In this document: positions 17,529 through 26,692 of the stretch, one piece after another
How positions within the stretch are numbered: position 1 is the first letter of the stretch
Layout: the number at the start of each line of letters is the position of its first letter
Origin: Luteithermobacter gelatinilyticus
GTDB lineage: Bacteria > Pseudomonadota > Alphaproteobacteria > Sphingomonadales > Emcibacteraceae
Assembly: GCF_005849285.1 (NCBI RefSeq)
Contig: NZ_CP040517.1
Coordinates: 2,052,501-2,116,500 of the forward strand
Direction: 5' to 3'
DNA length: 64,000 nucleotides
Position numbers and translations under genes: made by a program
Notes under the pieces: generated by a model
What the model saw: only the letters and a program-made list of their open reading frames with translations
Databases searched by the model: none
What the model was told of the DNA's origin: nothing

Positions 17529-17740
17529 GTACCCTGCCCTTTCCTTGTCGTCTCCCTTAGCCTGATCATCCCTTGGGCCTGATCATCCCTTGGGCCTGAT
17601 CATTCCCTGGGCGCGCGCCCCCTAAGATAGTTCTCGATAGTTCTTTGAGGCTTCTCTCGGTGATCTCTTTTGGCAATATTTCTCCGGGATAGTCCCGGGC
17701 ACCAGGCGGCCCCCTCAGAAGCCGCCTGTCCGCTTTTCCC

Positions 17741-18481
17741 TCATACCGAGCCGATCGACGCCAAATCCGCCTCCGAATGTTCAAAGTCCCGCACATAATA
17801 ATCATACAGCGCCTTGGTATAGGAAAACCGCATGTCCGCCGCATCCCGTACCGCTTCCAGACAGGCCTGCTGCAATTCCGGCGTCGTGGCCTGGTTCAGC
17901 ACAATCTCATACCCCCGCTCCCCATGGACCTCATCCGAGGAAATATGCAGCTCGAAAAATTCCGCCTCATCTTCCGTAAACCCGTATTTCTCAATCAGCG
18001 GCGGATATTGACGCCGGTAAATGTCCGGCACTTGGGATTCCAGTCCCACCACCAAAGCCGCCGTCGCCACCACCCAGTGATCACGCATCGCCTTGGCGTA
18101 ACACCAGCCCTGCAACCCCCGCGTCACCGGGTTCATGTTCCGCGGATCCTCAACCCGTTCCCGCGTCGTCCCGCAGGCTTCCGCAAAACGGATCAGAAGA
18201 TCCGTATGGCGAATGTCCGCCAGTTCCTCCTCATACATGTTCTGCAACAGAAAATCCTTCGCCTCCGTCGCACTCTCCGGCGCATTGGCGTAAATATAGC
18301 CCAGATAATCCGCAAACGGCCCCACATAATGATAATGGTTCTCCGCCCAGCGCGCAAAATGCTCCCGCTTCAGCTCCCCGTTCGACCAGGCCAGGCTGAA
18401 CGACGCATCCTTCGCCTCCCGACCCTTCATCGCCTCCTTGATCGCCTTGCGAAACTCGTCCTTGCTTAACAATTCTGCCAT
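17741..18481 (-). CDS. Heme-oxygenase-like diiron oxidase, copy 2
   Basis: Identical to the 246-residue protein at 10761-11501, with the same Glu85/His92, Glu148, His179/Asp183/His186 ligand set. It starts at the ATG at 18481 with AGGAG upstream. It is first in an apparent minus-strand operon: oxidase, Rieske ferredoxin, FAD-Rieske reductase, SDR. Its own promoter and GntR operator are inside the duplicated segment, so both copies should respond to the same signal and raise gene dosage. Confidence 0.88.
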   Translation of the reverse strand: MAELLSKDEFRKAIKEAMKGREAKDASFSLAWSNGELKREHFARWAENHYHYVGPFADYLGYIYANAPESATEAKDFLLQNMYEEELADIRHTDLLIRFAEACGTTRERVEDPRNMNPVTRGLQGWCYAKAMRDHWVVATAALVVGLESQVPDIYRRQYPPLIEKYGFTEDEAEFFELHISSDEVHGERGYEIVLNQATTPELQQACLEAVRDAADMRFSYTKALYDYYVRDFEHSEADLASIGSV

Positions 18482-18540
18482 CTCTCTCTCCTGTCTCCTC
18501 AATACGTGGCCAAACCTGTTTAACTCAAAGTTCTCCAAAA

Positions 18541-18568
18541 CTGTATACTGTATACAGATTGTTGTCAA
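18541..18568 (-). promoter_or_regulatory. Promoter and GntR-type operator of diiron oxidase copy 2
   Basis: Same sequence as 11561-11588: the 17-bp palindrome at 18541-18557 over the -10 region and TTGACA at 18563-18568 on the minus strand. Confidence 0.75.
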
Positions 18569-18675
18569 TGTACTTTTCTAATCGGAAATGTCTTTCCGCC
18601 AAATCATCTGCTGCTGTGTAAATTCGCTGCATAAATTTAAGAAATTTTACGCTTCCGCTTTCACCACTGGACAGG

Positions 18676-20169
18676 TCAAAATGCCATCACACTGCCTACA
18701 GTGCGGGGATCAGCTGCCGCCGAAACACATAGACCATCCCCATCGGCGGCAATAATCTGCATCGCCGAACTGGTGGCCCACAGCTCGACTTCTTCAAGCC
18801 GTGAAGCCTGAGATCTGAGCAACGCCATTTCACCAGCGGTGAAACCGTCCTCCACCACAAGGGAATCATCAGCGGGAATCCATTCCCAGCGCGGCGCCAC
18901 AATCAGTCGGCCGATATCCTCCTGCCCGGTGAGCAGCCGCGCCAGGGTTTGCGCATTCCATGGCATCTGATTGGCCCCGCCAGGCGTCGCCCCCAGCAAG
19001 CGGGTTTGGTCCTTTTTTTGTACAGCCCAGGCATGAAGAGTGGTGGCGGGACGGCGCCCAGCCACCGGGAAATTGGGATGTGCCGGATCACTGCTGTAGC
19101 CGCGCCCCGCCCGGTTGGACAAGATCAGGTCATAGTCATGAACGATCAGCCCGCTGCCAAAACGCGGGTAGGAATTGGAATGGACAATGGTCACCATGGT
19201 GCCATCCTGATCCACCGCTGAAACCATAGAGGTGCCGCTGGGGTCCGCCAGTTCCCGACGCTGCCAGGCAATGGCTTTCATCACCCCGGCATAGACCGCC
19301 GCCGCCGCATATTCTGTCGAAGGCGTCACCTCCTGAACCGCATGTATCAAAGAGGCGCCATGCGTAGGCGCCGGAGTCACATAAAGCGGCATATCCCCGA
19401 GCCTGCCGGCCTGACACGCCGTCCATTCCGCCGTCGCGAAGGCAAAATCATCCTGCTCCAGGATACCGCCATGCTCACGCACACAGCGCAGAATGGCCTC
19501 GCCCACCTCCCCGGCAAGAAATTCCGGACCGTCCGCCACCAGGGCCTCCAACGCCCGCGCCAGTCCCGGCAGGCGGGTTATTGTTCCCGGCCGGATTTCT
19601 TTGCCCTCAGGATAATAACAACACCCCGAAGGATTGTGGCGCGCCACAAGTTCGGCCGATTCCTGCGCCAGCGCCGAACAGATCCGGGACCAGCAAAACC
19701 CTTCCCGCGCCAGATCAATCGACGGTTGGGCCAGCTGTGCCAGCGGCAGGCGCCCCCGTTCAGCAAGCGCCAGATACCCTGCCGGGGCGGCCGGCACGCC
19801 CACGGAAGTGGGACCGGTTCTTTCCAGCTCGCCCCGTTCGGCCACCGCTCTCAGCCCCCGTGGTGCGCCGCCAATAGCCAAAAGCGTTTCGGGATCTTTG
19901 CGGTCTTTGTGCCAAACCAGCGCCACCAGATCCCCAGCCAGCCCGCATTTGGGGGGCAACAGCACCGTTTCCGCCAGGGCTGCCGCCACCGCTGCATCAT
20001 AAGCGTTACCGCCGGCCCGCAACATTTCCGTCCCGATCAGCGCCGCCAGAGGAGCGGCTGCAGCTACCGCCGCGTGAGGACCGCGCGCCTGACACTGTTC
20101 TGCCATGACGGCTTCGGCCCCACCCAATCGCCAGCTTTCCTGCTGTGTGTTTTCCTGCTTGGCTTGCAT
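18676..20169 (-). CDS. Gamma-glutamyltransferase family protein
   Basis: This 497-residue Ntn-hydrolase precursor of the GGT family has GGNAYDAAVAAALAE near 53 in the large subunit. The small-subunit start is at SGTSMVSAVD, where Thr313 is the expected nucleophile exposed by self-cleavage, and a TPGGANQ oxyanion element lies further on. There is no clear signal peptide, so the protein is probably cytoplasmic, unlike classical periplasmic GGT. The Lys/Arg pattern for glutathione binding is not obvious, and it could hydrolyse another gamma-glutamyl amide or amide. AGGG lies upstream of the ATG at 20169. The permease upstream may share its transcript across a 146-bp gap. Confidence 0.83.
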   Translation of the reverse strand: MQAKQENTQQESWRLGGAEAVMAEQCQARGPHAAVAAAAPLAALIGTEMLRAGGNAYDAAVAAALAETVLLPPKCGLAGDLVALVWHKDRKDPETLLAIGGAPRGLRAVAERGELERTGPTSVGVPAAPAGYLALAERGRLPLAQLAQPSIDLAREGFCWSRICSALAQESAELVARHNPSGCCYYPEGKEIRPGTITRLPGLARALEALVADGPEFLAGEVGEAILRCVREHGGILEQDDFAFATAEWTACQAGRLGDMPLYVTPAPTHGASLIHAVQEVTPSTEYAAAAVYAGVMKAIAWQRRELADPSGTSMVSAVDQDGTMVTIVHSNSYPRFGSGLIVHDYDLILSNRAGRGYSSDPAHPNFPVAGRRPATTLHAWAVQKKDQTRLLGATPGGANQMPWNAQTLARLLTGQEDIGRLIVAPRWEWIPADDSLVVEDGFTAGEMALLRSQASRLEEVELWATSSAMQIIAADGDGLCVSAAADPRTVGSVMAF

Positions 20170-20315
20170 GTTTTTTCCCTGCCCATTTAATGGTTTTCAC
20201 ACTCATCCAGCCTCTTCTCCCCGGTTTCAGAGGCCGCAGATCTCCTGTCCAACATCGTTTCCAACAGATTGGCCAATGTACTGACCAATATACTGGTCGA
20301 ACTTGTTTTAAAGCC

Positions 20316-21782
20316 CTACATCATCACAATCGCCAGAATGGTGATCACCAGAATCCCCGATATCACCGGAACAAAATTACGGCGCACCAGATCCGATGGA
20401 GAAACACCGGCAATACCGGCATCGGCACAGGCCCCAAACGCCCAGGCCACCAGGGTGCCGCCGCCGGTAAAGATAGTGACCACCTGCCCCAAAGCCGCCA
20501 GCACCGCCACATCAAACCCCGCCCCATGGGCCAGGGCCCCTGACAAAGACCCCACCAACGGCAACCCGGAAAATCCTGAGCCATCCATTCCTGTCAGCAA
20601 GCCAATGGTGGTGACCCCAAATCCCAGCATCCATCCGGCACCGGCCACATGCTGCCCCAGATAATTCCCCACATCGAACAGAAATCCCGGGGTGCCTTCC
20701 CCCATGACCGTTTGGGCATATTCCGGATTGCCCAGCAGGAAAAATCCCGCAATGGGAATGATCGGCGCAAAAATCTTGATGGCGAAAAAGAAACCTTCCC
20801 GAATATGCAGGCTGATTTCATCCATCGCATGATGGCCGCGGGTGGCGAAGGTGGACAACACCAAAAGCGTCGTTGCCGTCCCACCGAGCAAGGCCGTGGC
20901 CGCCCCGCCGCGAATCGCCTTTTCCGGGACAAACAGGCCCCGGTAAATCATCAACAAGGCAATGCCGAGCAGAATAACCGGTACGGCAATGGCGAACAGT
21001 TGGGCATAAGGCCCCTTGGACTCATTCACCAGAACATGGTCCTTGCCTGTCCCCGCCGGCGCAGCGGACCCATTTCCCGCCAGGGGAAGCTTGCCCTGCG
21101 AGGTTTCCAGTTTACCGGCTCGCATGTCCCGTCGCAACGTCCATGCGGCCACCGCAAAGGCAACCATCCCCGCCACCAGGGAAAACAGAATTGTATAGGG
21201 CAGCAATTCATTGGTGGTGATGCCTGCCGCGCCTGCTGTTAGCCGGGTCGCTCCCTGAATTACCGGGTCCGCGGAAAGCGCCATGCCATGCCCGGACAGG
21301 TTAACCGCTACGGCCCCGCCCATGGCCGGCAACCCCACGCGCATCGCCACGGGAATAAGAACCGTCCCCACCAGAGCCACGGCAGGCGTCGGCCAAAAGA
21401 ATACCGCGGCGATATACATGGTCACCGCCAGAACAAAAAATGCCGTCTTGGGTCCCACCATCAGCTTTTGCATCGGCGCCACCATGATCTGAGCCGCCCC
21501 CTGGGCCTGCAGGGATTTCAACATGGCCGCCATCATTGCAATCACCAGCATAATATCAAACAGCTCCACCCCTGCATTGAGCAAAGCCTTGAACATCACC
21601 TGCACGGCAAAAATGGTCTGATTCAGGACGCCGTCATCCTGCTGATAGGACAACAGCCCCAAGATAAAGGTTCCGACAATGGACGGAATAATCACACCCT
21701 TTCGAAATCCTATGGAAATGAAAATCGACACAACGACCAGCAGAAAAGCCCAATGGGCAATCGTCAACTCTATTTGTTCCAT
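20316..21782 (-). CDS. Predicted permease, ion-transporter superfamily (GntP/CitMHS-like)
   Basis: About 488 residues with roughly 12 hydrophobic segments, two long re-entrant-type Gly/Ala-rich regions (NLSGHGMALSADPVIQG near 170 and TTIGLLTGMDGSGFSGLP near 400) and a hydrophilic central loop. This pattern fits ion-transporter-superfamily carriers for organic acids or amino acids; I cannot name the substrate. The start is placed at the ATG at 21782 (MEQIEL), preceded by AGGG; the longer frame from 21830 has no supporting site. It is divergent from gntR and upstream of the GGT-like gene, and probably imports the substrate or an intermediate. Confidence 0.75.
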   Translation of the reverse strand: MEQIELTIAHWAFLLVVVSIFISIGFRKGVIIPSIVGTFILGLLSYQQDDGVLNQTIFAVQVMFKALLNAGVELFDIMLVIAMMAAMLKSLQAQGAAQIMVAPMQKLMVGPKTAFFVLAVTMYIAAVFFWPTPAVALVGTVLIPVAMRVGLPAMGGAVAVNLSGHGMALSADPVIQGATRLTAGAAGITTNELLPYTILFSLVAGMVAFAVAAWTLRRDMRAGKLETSQGKLPLAGNGSAAPAGTGKDHVLVNESKGPYAQLFAIAVPVILLGIALLMIYRGLFVPEKAIRGGAATALLGGTATTLLVLSTFATRGHHAMDEISLHIREGFFFAIKIFAPIIPIAGFFLLGNPEYAQTVMGEGTPGFLFDVGNYLGQHVAGAGWMLGFGVTTIGLLTGMDGSGFSGLPLVGSLSGALAHGAGFDVAVLAALGQVVTIFTGGGTLVAWAFGACADAGIAGVSPSDLVRRNFVPVISGILVITILAIVMM

Positions 21783-22193
21783 TTTATACCCTATCCTGAC
21801 TTGGAAGCCTCCAAGCACCCTATATTTCATGCGAATTCTTCTTTTTTGTTTTGTTTCGCATGGCCCTAAACCAGTACTCTGGCATCAATACTCTAGCATC
21901 AGTGCCCTGATGACACTATAATTCCCGTTACATCACCCCCTACGCTCCGGTTCACCGGGTGTGATGTGCAGAGTGACCGGATTATTCCGTGACATTTCCG
22001 CAAGGCGAATTATTCTGTTGGAACAAGACCCTACGCTCCCAACTCAAAGCCTGCCACACATCCCAGTAATTCATTTTTCTTTTTTTTCGGGTATGCTATG
22101 TTAATTATACCATGACTTAATTCTGTATACAGTATACAATACGCAAAGCAAAAAAAGTCAAGTCCTAAATGTAACAACCGAGGTAGTCTGACT
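21783..22193. other. Divergent intergenic region between permease and gntR
   Basis: About 410 bp with no supported gene. It carries the promoter/operator of gntR at 22112-22140 and an imperfect direct repeat ACTCTGGCATCAAT / ACTCTAGCATCAGT at about 21877-21904. The permease promoter must lie here, but I could not identify it. Confidence 0.5.
22112..22140 (+). promoter_or_regulatory. Autoregulatory promoter/operator of gntR
   Basis: ATGACT (22112-22117), 17 bases, then TACAAT (22135-22140) forms a reasonable promoter. The perfect palindrome TGTATAC-A-GTATACA (22124-22138) lies in the spacer and overlaps the -10. It shares the TGTATACAGT core with the oxidase, glcG-like and receptor sites, so the regulator probably controls itself. 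Confidence 0.7.
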
Positions 22194-22901
22194 TTGAACG
22201 ACGAAAACAGAACCAATATGTGGACTGAGGTCGGCCAACAGCACCAGTCCCTGAACGACACCGTCGCCAACGCCCTGCGCAAGGCTATATTCCGGGGCGA
22301 CTTCAAACCGGGTGAACGACTAACAGAACCCGGCCTGGCGAAACTGTTTGGTGTTTCCCGCAATCCCATCCGTGAAGCGCTGCGCAAACTCCAGAGTGAG
22401 GGGATTGTCGAAATCCCGCCTCGCAAAAGCGCCCGGGTCGCCCTTCTTTCCCGCCAGGAAGTGGAAGAGATTATCGAGCTGAGAGCGGAACTCGAAGGGT
22501 TAAGCGCCCGTTTCGCTACACGGCGTTTGACGGACGAAACCCGAAAATCTTTCCAGAAACTTCTGGACGAAGGAAATGAGGCGGCAAAAAACAATGACAT
22601 TGACAAAATCCGTGAGTTGAACAGTGAGTTCCATGGCCTTCTTGCCAGTTCCGGAAAAAATCGTTATCTGGCGGACTTCATGCGCATGCTGCGCGAGAGA
22701 ACGTTATGGCTATTTAACCAGGTCATGCAGGATCGGGGAATTGACTCCTGGTACGAACATGCCGCAGTCCTGGAAGCGGTAATGTCCTCTGACGAGAAAC
22801 TCGCGGGTCTTCTTGCGGCGCGCCATGTCAGAAAGGTCGGAACCGATATTCTGACAGCAACCGGTGAGGAAGACAGCCCAGAAGAGAACGACACGGCGTG
22901 A
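22194..22901 (+). CDS. GntR family transcriptional regulator, FCD (FadR) subfamily
   Basis: About 235 residues: an N-terminal winged helix (ANALRKAIFRGDFKPGERLTE then LAKLFGVSRNPIREALRKL, about 23-65) and a C-terminal FCD ligand-binding domain with the usual metal/ligand residues in the ELNSEFHGLLA region and near YEHAAVLEA. The TTG at 22194 has GAGG upstream; the ATG at 22218 is an alternative. It sits among the operons whose promoters carry the TGTATACAGT palindrome, including its own, so it is the best candidate regulator of the duplicated oxidase system. FCD ligands are usually small organic acids. Confidence 0.88.
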   Translation: MNDENRTNMWTEVGQQHQSLNDTVANALRKAIFRGDFKPGERLTEPGLAKLFGVSRNPIREALRKLQSEGIVEIPPRKSARVALLSRQEVEEIIELRAELEGLSARFATRRLTDETRKSFQKLLDEGNEAAKNNDIDKIRELNSEFHGLLASSGKNRYLADFMRMLRERTLWLFNQVMQDRGIDSWYEHAAVLEAVMSSDEKLAGLLAARHVRKVGTDILTATGEEDSPEENDTA

Positions 22902-23009
22902 CACATTTTCCCTTTGCCAGGAAACAGGACACGCCGTTGTCTTCCCTCAACATTTTCGTCATCTAGACGGTTTTTACTCACTTGTCCTCTCTTAAGTCGT
23001 ATAGATCAC

Positions 23010-23041
23010 AAAAAAGAGAGGCTCATCATCGAGCCCCTCCT
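23010..23041 (-). terminator. Intrinsic terminator of the first TonB receptor
   Basis: Read on the minus strand, GAGGGGCTC-GATGAT-GAGCCTC forms a hairpin (one bulged base) followed by CTTTTTTG. It lies just after the receptor stop at 23057 and before the convergent gntR end. Confidence 0.8.
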
Positions 23042-23056
23042 CATTACAGTTATGAC

Positions 23057-25714
23057 TTAGAAGTCGAAACGCAGTTTGGCGTAATAGAAGCCGCCATTGA
23101 TCCCGGCCGGCGCCGTGGTCGGGTATTTTGACCCGACGATGAAACCGAAGGGGTTTTCATCGGGGAAGCTGTTGAACACATTATCAGCCCCCACCGCCAA
23201 CTCGATTTCTTCGGTCAGATTGATCCCGGCTTCCACATCCACAGTAATCTGGGATCCGGCATCAATTCTCAAAGACCCCGCATTCACATGCAGTTCCGTA
23301 AATGGCCCGTAATAATTGGCCCGGACATGCGCGCGCCAGTTATCTTCACTATGGCGCAGGGTCAGATTACCGCGGAAGTTCGGATTATTGTCTTCCAGCT
23401 GAATAACCCGCGTTTCACTGAGCAGCTCATTGGGATCATCCGGATCAAAGGATGTTACTTCCGTTTTTGTCCAGTTGGCCGCCACCAGGATCTCCGTAGC
23501 CCCCGTCTCCGTCAGGTTCAGCGGAATGGTGGCCACCACATCAACGCCCTGGGTTTCGGTACTGAAGTCGTTGGTAAAGAAACGGAACGTGCCCAGCCCC
23601 GCTGCGGCGAAGAAACCTTCGGCGATCAGGTCTGCGCGCTGCTGATCCGTCAACTCATTACTTGCGGACTGGGTAATGCGGTCATCCATTGTGATGTAAT
23701 AATAATCCACGGTCAGGCTCAGCCACTCGGTTTCATATACAAAACCCACCGAAATACTTTCCGAGGTTTCCGGCTGTATCTGCCTGCCGCCGACCGCCAT
23801 GGCCACCGGGCTTGTGGGCGGGATCACCCCGGTTTCAATCAGATCCCCTTCCGGTGAGATTTCCGTGGTCAGGGCGCTGAAATTCTGCTGTCCGGGGGTG
23901 GGCGCATGAAAGCCTGTGGCAAAGGTTGAACGAATGCCCAAGGAATCCGTGACGTGATAAAGCCCCGCTACCTTATAAGTGGTTTTGCTGCCGAAATCAT
24001 CGAAGTCCTCGAAACGTATGGCACCGCCAAGAACCAGTTTCTCGGTGATGTCCGCTTCTACATCCAGATAGAAGGCAATGTTGCTGCGGTCAAAAATGCC
24101 GGCAATGGTAGGCGAGAATCCGGGGAAGGCCTCTTCCCCGATCAGGAAGCCCTGATCCGCAAGAATACCAGCCTCAAAGGATTCCGGTGCCCCGGCCACA
24201 ATCTCGAACATTTCCTTATGCCATTCAAACCCGGCCGCAATATTCAGCGGTGAATGCAACCCGGATATTTCCAGCGGATAAGTCAGGTCTATATTGACGT
24301 TGGTTTCCGTCTGAATCCTATCCCCGAGATCATCGAAGGTGGTCGGAGACAAGGATCCCAGGCTGGGGTTCAGCACATTATCAATATTAAACGCCAGCTT
24401 GTTACGTCCGGCACTGGCACTGACATCATAGGTCAGACCGTTTTCCAGCTCTCCTCGCACCCCGAGGGCCCCGCTCATATCTGTCAGCTTGCTACCGAAA
24501 AACGGCGTATAACCGCCGGGGAAGAATTCAAGGGCGGAAAAACAGTTGGGGTCTGCAAAAATGGCTGCAAGTCGGGCCTCCGCATCCGGGGATCCTACAG
24601 GAATCGGGTCATTGACCACACCTGTGCCACCAAAATCTATGCCGCCGTCACAGGTGATGCCGTCCTCCGGTGTCATGTCGCCAATCAGAAAATTTCCATT
24701 TTCATCTGCATCGGTGAATACACCAAAACGGCCTTCTGGATTACGGTAGAAGAAATCACCTGCCGTTTTTCTTTCCGCATAACCGGCAAACATATAAAAT
24801 TCCCGGTTATCCCCAGCCTCAACTGCCATGTTCACAAACAGTTTGAGATCATCGTCAATCTGCGGAGTCCCGAAACGGGTCGCCGGATCAGGCACCGCCG
24901 TATTTCCGGCAGCTATCAACGCCGCCGCATCGGCACGCTGTACCGCGCGGGTGGTCAGGTCGCTTTCTCGGAACTCACCGCTAAACCTGACAAAACCGGA
25001 ATCGCCAAGTGGCATGCCCCAGGTTGCAGCAATCTGATAGGCGTCACCGTCACCTTCATAGGTGCTGCCCACCTTGGCTTCGATGGTCCCGCCTTCCGGG
25101 TTATCATTCAGAATAAAGTTCATCACTCCGGCGATCGCGTCAGATCCGTACTGCGCCGCGGCCCCGTCACGCAACACCTGAATCTGTTTCAGGGCAATGG
25201 TCGGAATAGAGGACAGATCAGGCCCCTGCGAACCATCAGAAATCCCACCGGAGAAAGTGGCAATATCCGCCGCCCGATGTCGGCGTTTGCCATTCAGGAG
25301 AACCAGCACATGGTCTGGCGCCAGCCCCCTGAGTGTGGGTGGGCGCACATGCGAGGACGTTCCGCTCAACGGATGGTCCCCAATATTCAACGACGGAATT
25401 GACGTCCGAAGCAAATTGGCGATATCCACCCCACCCTGCGCAGCAAGCTGGTTGGCATCAATAATATCCACCGGCGCCGGAACGTCCGAGGGGGAACGGG
25501 CTTCGCGGCGCGACCCGGTGATGGTGATTTCTTCAATGACAGCGGCTTCGTCCTCCTCAACAGCCGAGGCCTCTTCGGCCCGACTGGACGTCACATTCGC
25601 CTGAGTAAGCGTGACGCCGGCCAAAAGCGTGACCAAAGCCGTGCTAAATGTTGCCCTTTTCCCTGCCGTCACGGGCAACCAGACGGTTTGTTTCTCATAT
25701 TCCAAGCTCGACAT
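23057..25714 (-). CDS. TonB-dependent outer-membrane receptor 1
   Basis: About 885 residues: N-terminal signal region (ATFSTALVTLLAGVTLTQA), a TonB-box-like IEEITITGSR, plug domain (LANLLRTSIPSLNIGDHPLSG-type region through VLRDGAAAQYGSDAIAGVMNF) and a long beta-barrel ending in YYAKLRFDF with the typical terminal Phe. The subclass resembles receptors for carbohydrates or other organics rather than classical siderophore receptors. I start it at the ATG at 25714 (MSSLEYEK), seven bases from AGGAG; the frame is open to 25801. Two GntR-type sites upstream (25921 and 26184) suggest it imports the inducer of the oxidase system. Confidence 0.88.
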   Translation of the reverse strand: MSSLEYEKQTVWLPVTAGKRATFSTALVTLLAGVTLTQANVTSSRAEEASAVEEDEAAVIEEITITGSRREARSPSDVPAPVDIIDANQLAAQGGVDIANLLRTSIPSLNIGDHPLSGTSSHVRPPTLRGLAPDHVLVLLNGKRRHRAADIATFSGGISDGSQGPDLSSIPTIALKQIQVLRDGAAAQYGSDAIAGVMNFILNDNPEGGTIEAKVGSTYEGDGDAYQIAATWGMPLGDSGFVRFSGEFRESDLTTRAVQRADAAALIAAGNTAVPDPATRFGTPQIDDDLKLFVNMAVEAGDNREFYMFAGYAERKTAGDFFYRNPEGRFGVFTDADENGNFLIGDMTPEDGITCDGGIDFGGTGVVNDPIPVGSPDAEARLAAIFADPNCFSALEFFPGGYTPFFGSKLTDMSGALGVRGELENGLTYDVSASAGRNKLAFNIDNVLNPSLGSLSPTTFDDLGDRIQTETNVNIDLTYPLEISGLHSPLNIAAGFEWHKEMFEIVAGAPESFEAGILADQGFLIGEEAFPGFSPTIAGIFDRSNIAFYLDVEADITEKLVLGGAIRFEDFDDFGSKTTYKVAGLYHVTDSLGIRSTFATGFHAPTPGQQNFSALTTEISPEGDLIETGVIPPTSPVAMAVGGRQIQPETSESISVGFVYETEWLSLTVDYYYITMDDRITQSASNELTDQQRADLIAEGFFAAAGLGTFRFFTNDFSTETQGVDVVATIPLNLTETGATEILVAANWTKTEVTSFDPDDPNELLSETRVIQLEDNNPNFRGNLTLRHSEDNWRAHVRANYYGPFTELHVNAGSLRIDAGSQITVDVEAGINLTEEIELAVGADNVFNSFPDENPFGFIVGSKYPTTAPAGINGGFYYAKLRFDF

Positions 25715-25920
25715 TTTCATTCTCCTATAAGCGCTTCCCTTGTGCTCTGTTATTGCTTGCTCTGTTATTACTCTGTTTTCGTTATTTTTTCGGAGCTGCA
25801 TGACTCTTTATATCTTACGGCTCTATTCACTACAGACCCGCCATACCCTGATCATACAGCTCGCTTATGGATGATTTAGTATTCTATACAGCACCTCATG
25901 TTTTGTATATGAATAATGAT

Positions 25921-25935
25921 TACTGTATACAATTA
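25921..25935 (-). promoter_or_regulatory. GntR-type operator upstream of receptor 1 (proximal)
   Basis: On the minus strand the sequence reads AATTGTATACAGTA, containing the TGTATACAGT core shared with the other five sites. It is about 207 bp upstream of the receptor start codon, with TTATAA-like sequence next to it that could serve as a -10. Confidence 0.6.
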
Positions 25936-26183
25936 TAAGATTTTGTCAATTTTTAATAATAATCCGCAACAAAAAAATAGATCCCCCCTTTTCAGCCTAG
26001 GAAAAATGCGCCATGCCAAATCCAGAAAAAACATTATTTTTCATATATTAGAAAAGCTTAACCCAACCGATAACCAGGGAATACCAGCCTTTTCCATCTT
26101 TGCAAAAAAGCGCTCTTTGCGACGGGATTTGGGATTTAGGAGATATTGGCTAACTATAAAATACGTCAGGATTTCTTTTAAAA

Positions 26184-26197
26184 TTGTATACAGTATA
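26184..26197 (+). promoter_or_regulatory. GntR-type operator upstream of receptor 1 (distal)
   Basis: TTGTATACAGTATA contains the same TGTATACAGT core. It is 263 bp from the proximal site and about 470 bp from the receptor start, a spacing that would allow looping. It could alternatively control an unrecognised transcript in this AT-rich region. Confidence 0.55.
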
Positions 26198-26435
26198 TTA
26201 TTTCAAAGATATTTATACCAATGATCCGAATACCCAAACAAAATCAGCAGACGGCCCTTTTCAACGGACCTGAAAAATATTTCTTTACAGCTCCCCCTTC
26301 CTCCCTTCCCGAAAAATTTTTGTGAGCGACCGTTCCCGACCCTCCCCTTTCTGTTTTTTCGGTGCCGGGAAACAAACCGGAAAAAAGTGTCCCCTCAAAA
26401 AAGACTCGCAGCAGGCGACCGTGAAATTCGAAAAC

Positions 26436-26474
26436 CTAGGGTGAATTGTGCATAGGTTGGTCAATTCACTCTAG
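26436..26474. repeat. Intergenic palindrome of the AGTGAATTG family
   Basis: CTAGGGTGAATTG (26436-26448) pairs with CAATTCACTCTAG (26462-26474), one mismatch, around the conserved loop TGCATAGGTTGGT. Same family as 9492-9537 and 28877-28916. Confidence 0.7.
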
Positions 26475-26692
26475 CAGCATTCCCTTCCTGGCCTTGATGT
26501 GCTCAGAACAGAATGTTGCTTTTTTAACCATGCGCTGGAGAGAAGAAAAGGTGAGGGAAAAGTTCACGATTAATCAATATATAAGAATATTACAATATTT
26601 TACTGTGATTTATGATTGAAAGTCTGCGAAATCCTAGGTAAGATATTTTCATACAATAATGTATCACAATAAAAGATTTACGAACCAAAGTA

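Larger units (their letters stand above)
17161..18577. repeat. 1,417-bp direct repeat, copy 2
   Basis: Second copy of 10181-11597 in the same orientation, including the coding regions, the three 17-bp tandem repeats (17561-17611), promoter and operator. No mismatch was seen between the copies, so the duplication is recent or kept identical by gene conversion. Recombination between the copies would delete or amplify the 6,980-bp unit. Confidence 0.95.

Noticed and set aside
10181-18577. Transposon or integron explanation for the 1,417-bp duplication
   Set aside because: No transposase, integrase, terminal inverted repeats or target-site duplication could be seen at either border.
20284-20310. 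GACCA...TGGTC inverted repeat upstream of the GGT-like gene as a FadR-type operator
   Set aside because: The half-site orientation is opposite to the usual TGGT-N3-ACCA, and it does not match the local GntR palindrome.
25916-26224. 102-codon frame in the AT-rich intergenic region
   Set aside because: It spans both operator palindromes, has no ribosome-binding site and an asparagine/isoleucine-rich composition typical of AT-rich non-coding DNA.
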